Source: Dryas octopetala (lineage: Eukaryota > Streptophyta > Magnoliopsida > Rosales > Rosaceae). Taken from it: a DNA stretch of 64,000 nucleotides. Location: contig OY992840.1 in assembly GCA_963921425.1 (NCBI GenBank), positions 14,610,621 through 14,674,620 on the forward strand, read 5' to 3'. This document shows positions 59,717-64,000 of this stretch, one piece after another (position 1 is the first letter of the stretch; each line of letters starts with the position of its first letter). Under the pieces are notes generated by a model. The model searched no databases, was not told the origin of the DNA, and saw only the letters and a program-made list of their open reading frames with translations. Both the position numbers and the translations under genes were made by a program.

Positions 59717-62650
59717 TTAAACCCTGCTGTTTTGGGGCAGTGGTAGAACACCATCAAAGAAGTCACCAAAGTAGCCGCGGGGCTCATGAACTAGCCTTGA
59801 GATAATGTCTCTGAGCGTAATGACTCCTTCCAGATTCCCATCATCATCCACAACGTAGACGCGGTGGATCTTCTCGGAGTCCAGCATCAGAATTACTTCT
59901 TTAATTGTATGATCCTTTTTGCATGTAACCATGCCACTCAACATTGGGTAGACTTCATGATGCTTCTCTAGATGGCTCCTAACAGCCGTCAGAAAATTCT
60001 TTGCCGTGATAGATCTGTCATAACATGTCAAATGAGTGTCATAGGATTGCATTGCAACCAAAACTTCTTTTGAATAATTCTGAACATTTCAATACGAACC
60101 TGTAATCATGGTAGATTTCTGGTGCAGTAAGCAAGAACTGAACATCTCTTAAGCTTATGTTACCTACTGCCCTGCTACCACCATTTTCAATCACTGGTAC
60201 CCCTCCAATCTTCTTTTTCCTCATCAACTTAAATGCTTGCAGCACCGGTTCATCCTCGTACACCTGCAACAGAATATTAAGCATTTTGAAAATCTGACAA
60301 CATGTAAACCTTATAAAGAAACCATTGTGCTTGAAAGGGAAAATTCTAATGGATCATGATTAACTACCGGAAACAAATTGAGGATAGAAGCACTTGCAAA
60401 AAATTACAAGAACTTCGATTTCTAAAGGATCATTCTTTCTAGTGTTCCCCAGACTTATTAAATTCTCTAACTATATATATCATCTAGGGCTCAGTTGTCA
60501 CAGGCCAAGCAGTACATAGCAGATTACCAACCAATTATGGATGACTATGCAACTTAAGTTCTCTGACTCCCAGTAAATGACAGTATTCTACAATCCTTCA
60601 CCTTTAATGCATTGTTGAATAATTAAGACCTTAAGTTAAGCAATATGGATGACTATGCATGTTCAAAACCCCAAATCCATTGAAAGAACTGATAATTGAG
60701 AAAAGTATGCACCTTGACAATACAATTAGGAGTCATCATGGGAAGACCAAGTTCAGATAGTTTCTTGGTTCCCCAGCTTTCAAACCACTGAAGTCCAGCA
60801 CATTCCGCTAACATGTGAATCACGGCAGATTGTGTGACAATATTATCAATGTTTCCTTCACCCAGATCAACTACAGGAACGCTCTTCATTTTGTACTTTG
60901 AGAGCAGCAAGAGCATGGTCAAAAAGGAGTTGGATTTCTGCAAAGCAAGAAATGGAGCCCAACGGAATGACCCTGAGATATCTCGAACCTGTATGCTCAA
61001 AAGTTAATACATATTATAGGAATGAAGAGTAAGGCTCATGTTGTTGAAGATGTCAATAGTATATGACCTGTGTGTTCTTGTAAAACTCAGAAGAAGTCAA
61101 AGCCTCAAAAAAACTTCCTGAAGTTGTTGTAGCTGGATCAGAGCCCAAATCTAATAATCCTGCAACATCAAGCCCTTTCAGTCCATTAGCTGCTGCCGCC
61201 ATAGCAGTTGCACTAGATGGACTACTTGGACTCATCGGCGTACTCGGAGATGGAGGTTCTGACTGTCAAGATTAACATAAATATCATGTTTTCAATTTCT
61301 CCACAGGTAATATACAAAACTCAATAGTAGCCTGATTGTAAAACTATGAATTTATCGTCACATCATGAGATATAATGCATTTATAATAATAAATTTTTCT
61401 CCATCGCAGGATGAGTGTTTTCACTGATCCATCAGTACTCACATCCCACAATTCGCAACACTCATCCTACATTGGAGAAACCCCCTTATAACATGGGAAA
61501 TGTATAAATTTCAAAAAGTACCAAGATGATAGAGTTTACAAAAGAAATAGAAATTTCCCCTTCTTTTCCTACAAGAAGCTTTGTGTAAGAGATTTCTGAC
61601 CCACTTCTACTTTCAAGTTTCAAAGCAAAGGGTTAGTTAGCTTGCTAACCTGATGCAGAATCCACACAACAATTCCAGCAAACTCAACAATGCCAATGTA
61701 TCTGTCGATCCAACTAGCATCCACAGGCGCATCGACATCCACCACTGGTGCACTAAGAATTTTATGTTGGGACAGTATTCGAACAGCATCGGCTAAACTG
61801 GTGTCTGAATTTATCTCAATCACTGTATATGACAAACTTAAATTAATCCAAGAAACAATAAATACACACAATATCAATTATTAAGGCAATAATACACAAC
61901 AATGTAAACCATTTGAATCATATTTCATTAAACCCAGATAATTTCCATGAGAAACAAAATGATTTTAATTTTCAACCCAAAATATAGTCTTCCACTATCT
62001 ACAAAATTTCCTTTCATCAAATTCCAACACAACTGATTCATCTTAGGCAGTTTATAGTTACTTCTTCTTCTTCTTATAACATTAAAACAAGGTTAAAAGT
62101 AGCTAGATAATACATACTTTTCAGTTTTCATTCCCTCAATCTTCTAGGAACCCAATCTCAATAGTCCTCTACATACATCAACAAATTCTTATTAACTAAT
62201 CATTTGATCATCGCCATATCCACTTATACCACAAATTCAGACAAGCTTCACAAATTGTGACAATATAACATACCAAATACCAATATATATTAGACTTTTT
62301 GATCTAGACAAGATTCACAAAAACATATCTTATCAAAATCTGAACAAGACAACCTCACAACATAAGATACCACATATATAACATGTAAGATATTTGATAA
62401 AAAAAACATTACTTTGTATAAGTACATATGCAGAGCATCAGAAGATATATATATATATATATATCTATATACCTTGATTAGAAGGAGCTGGAGGGAAGGC
62501 AGAGACAGGGACGCTCTCAAAACAAGCATTGAGCTTTTCAGTTGGACTCAGCTGTGGCTCTTGCACGTCCCACAGATCCTCTACTTGCATCCCCAGCTTT
62601 GCTTCTGGACTCCTCGGACTCTCGTTCTCCCCCGTCGCCGGCACACCCAT
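59717..62650 (-). CDS. KING1: SnRK1 regulatory subunit gamma-1-type (KING1), CBS-domain protein
   Basis: Predicted 427 aa, six exons on the minus strand: 62650-62473, 61822-61650, 61262-61068, 60988-60713, 60263-60100 and 60014-59717. KING1 is the SNF4/AMPK-gamma-like partner of the plant energy-sensing kinase SnRK1. The opening PEAKLGMQVEDLWDVQEPQL and SPTEKLNACFESVPVS is the family signature. Four CBS repeats follow: about 60-125 (SDTSLADAVRILSQHKILSA), 180-260 (FLTMLLLLSKYKMKSVPVVD), 270-335 (EDEPVLQAFKLMRKKKIGGV) and 355-420 (IKEVILMLDSEKIHRVYVVD). It ends HEPRGYFGDFFDGVLPLP. Between CBS1 and CBS2 the linker is a Ser/Pro/Ala-rich insert (SEPPSPSTPMSPSSPSSATA), variable in the family. The leader just upstream carries a long GA/CT repeat. 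Confidence 0.95.
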
Positions 62651-62663
62651 TTTCTCTCTCTGC

Positions 62664-62666
<3 letters not shown>

Positions 62667-62713
<47 letters not shown>
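62667..62713. repeat. (CT)n microsatellite in the KING1 leader
   Basis: About 23 uninterrupted CT units, a GA-repeat as read on the transcribed minus strand, 17 bp upstream of the ATG. GA repeats are common in plant core promoters and leaders. Length is likely to be polymorphic. Confidence 0.95.
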
Positions 62714-62715
<2 letters not shown>

Positions 62716-63497
62716 GTTACTCAGAAGCTGACAAGCTTAGGATGACACACTGGACATTATTTAACTACAAAAACTGAAAACCACGCCAAATACGACAAAA
62801 CTAACAAATATAGTAACACATCACTGCCCTTCTCGTACACGAACAATCTGAACCGTTGGATTTTAATACTTTTAGCGACAAGGACTGTTTTGGACACGTA
62901 GAGGGCTGCAATACGGACACTTGAGTCAATAATTGGGGTACTGTGCGAACGCTTATCCGGTTTTGCTTGATAATTTTAAGGGATGTTCTTATCCGCTTTT
63001 TACTGCTGGCCACACTGGTGGGCGACTCTATCTTGCGCCGGAGCGCGCTTTGAGGGATGGGTGCTGACGTGGACGTTATGGGGGATGACACGTGGTTGCT
63101 GTTTACTCGATTGTAGCTTGTTCGTTCATGCACTTGAGGCGTTGACGGTCGCTAGTGTAATCAGTCGGCGAGGCCGCGATATTACCAAAAGAGGCAAAGA
63201 AACAGTGGGCAATTGGTATGGGCCGGGTTGAGTTACACAATGGCAGGCCCATTATTGACCTTATAGTGGGACTAGATAATGGCTGGCCCATTGTCACAAC
63301 AATAGCCCAATACGTTGGCCAGCCCCGTTCATCATTTGTGTAAGAGTGCTTGATCAGTGAGTTTTATTATGTTATTTTAGGTCATTATGCACTCTTTCAA
63401 GGTGGCTGCTTCTAGGCAGATCTTCTGCCGCAATGCACGGGATTTCTCGCTAAATTGTCTATCAACACGTCATCCATATATGAAAGTAGCTTGACAC
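62714..63497. promoter_or_regulatory. KING1 upstream region
   Basis: No gene seen. Moderately GC-rich around 63000-63200, with ACACGTGG (ABRE/G-box-like) at about 63089-63096. Presumed KING1 promoter. Confidence 0.45.
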
Positions 63498-63500
63498 TTA

Positions 63501-63751
63501 ACTCGTTCGACACTGCTTTTCAAAAGCGCTTCTGGTTAATAGTGTTTTTTGTTGGAAGCAATTATGTTCAAAAGCACATATAAATTATTATAAAAATTCA
63601 AAATGCTTCCTCTATAAGTATCTCAAAAAACCATTAAAAGTACTTTTATAACTCAAATTTTTTTTTTCTTTTTTGCTAAAACGCTATCAAAAGTTCTTTT
63701 ATTAATATGAAAGCACTTTTGACAGTTCTTAAAGCAATGTCAAACAAGCCT
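63501..63751. mobile_element. Diverged Tourist-like MITE
   Basis: About 251 bp, flanked by TTA (63498-63500 and 63752-63754). The ends CTCGTTCGACACTGCTTTT and AAAGCAATGTCAAACAAGCC resemble those of the element at 16245-16536, and the interior also has AAAAGCGCTTCT and AAGCACTTTTGA motifs. More decayed than the copy at 16245. Confidence 0.75.
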
Positions 63752-63754
63752 TTA

Positions 63755-64000
63755 AAAGGAACATGACCCGCACCGATTCAACTTGGCCAATAGATAATCT
63801 TGAATAACATACTATTATGAAGATATTTTGTAGGAATCCACTCTAATGTTTGATCTCCAATTTGAACCTAACAATAGCTCTTAAAAAATAAAAACAATAT
63901 GTTTTAAAGCATAATTGTCCAGTTGGAAGGGCCATAGAATTGCTCCATGCACCCAAATTCAATCCCCTTTTCCAAAATTAAAAAATAAAAAATAAATTGC
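63755..64000. other. Window end, no gene seen
   Basis: AT-rich with no recognised feature. Confidence 0.4.

Overview
This is plant nuclear DNA. Genes have many short introns with GT..AG borders, the intergenic DNA is AT-rich, and small non-autonomous DNA transposons are dense. The proteins look like those of a woody eudicot, most likely Rosaceae (Prunus-like). The family placement is an inference from protein flavour; the eudicot placement is firm. One run of 200 N (1449-1648) marks an assembly gap.

Layout. 1-1.06 kb: last exons of UBA5 (+), with a one-base frameshift near the end. 1.4-2.1 kb: a C-rich repeat that contains the gap. 2.4-6.2 kb: RIO1 atypical kinase (+, 12 exons). 7.6-9.6 kb: a conserved plant gene of unknown function (+, 5 exons). 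10.8-41 kb: a cluster of four intact 12-exon purple acid phosphatases (+; called A, B, C and D here), all keeping the same exon pattern. Copies A, B and C are close relatives and D is older. The cluster is split by an 11-kb accessory stretch (20.6-31.7 kb). That stretch holds relics of the duplicated unit, two hAT-type MITEs, a 5'-exon-like GC-rich block, a long near-perfect inverted repeat carrying a broken unknown reading frame, and a dead RGP/UDP-arabinopyranose mutase fragment. 42.7-43.4 kb: F-box pseudogene. 44.6-47.0 kb: snurportin-1 (-), divergent from a COMM-domain-like gene at 48.3-49.4 kb (+); a nested pair of transposons fills the shared promoter. 52.1-53.5 kb: a MULE-like element with a C-rich core and a perfect 9-bp target duplication. 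54.2-56.1 kb: an intronless EXO70 gene (+). 59.7-62.65 kb: the SnRK1 gamma-type subunit KING1 (-).

How it fits together. Most single-copy genes are housekeeping (ufmylation, ribosome biogenesis, snRNP import, exocytosis, energy sensing) and do not form a pathway. The dynamic part is the phosphatase array. Its copies differ mainly at their 5' ends: A and B share a promoter, B has an LTR-like insertion immediately before the start codon, and C has a transposon in its promoter and a moved start codon. Each unit also carries a relic of the neighbouring unknown gene, which points to a duplication breakpoint inside that gene. The best candidate for something undescribed is the inverted repeat at 23954-24725. 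If transcribed, it would fold into a stem of about 360 bp with a 46-nt loop, suited to small-RNA production. Exon borders were read by eye from splice sites and reading frame; total coding lengths are multiples of three for every intact gene.
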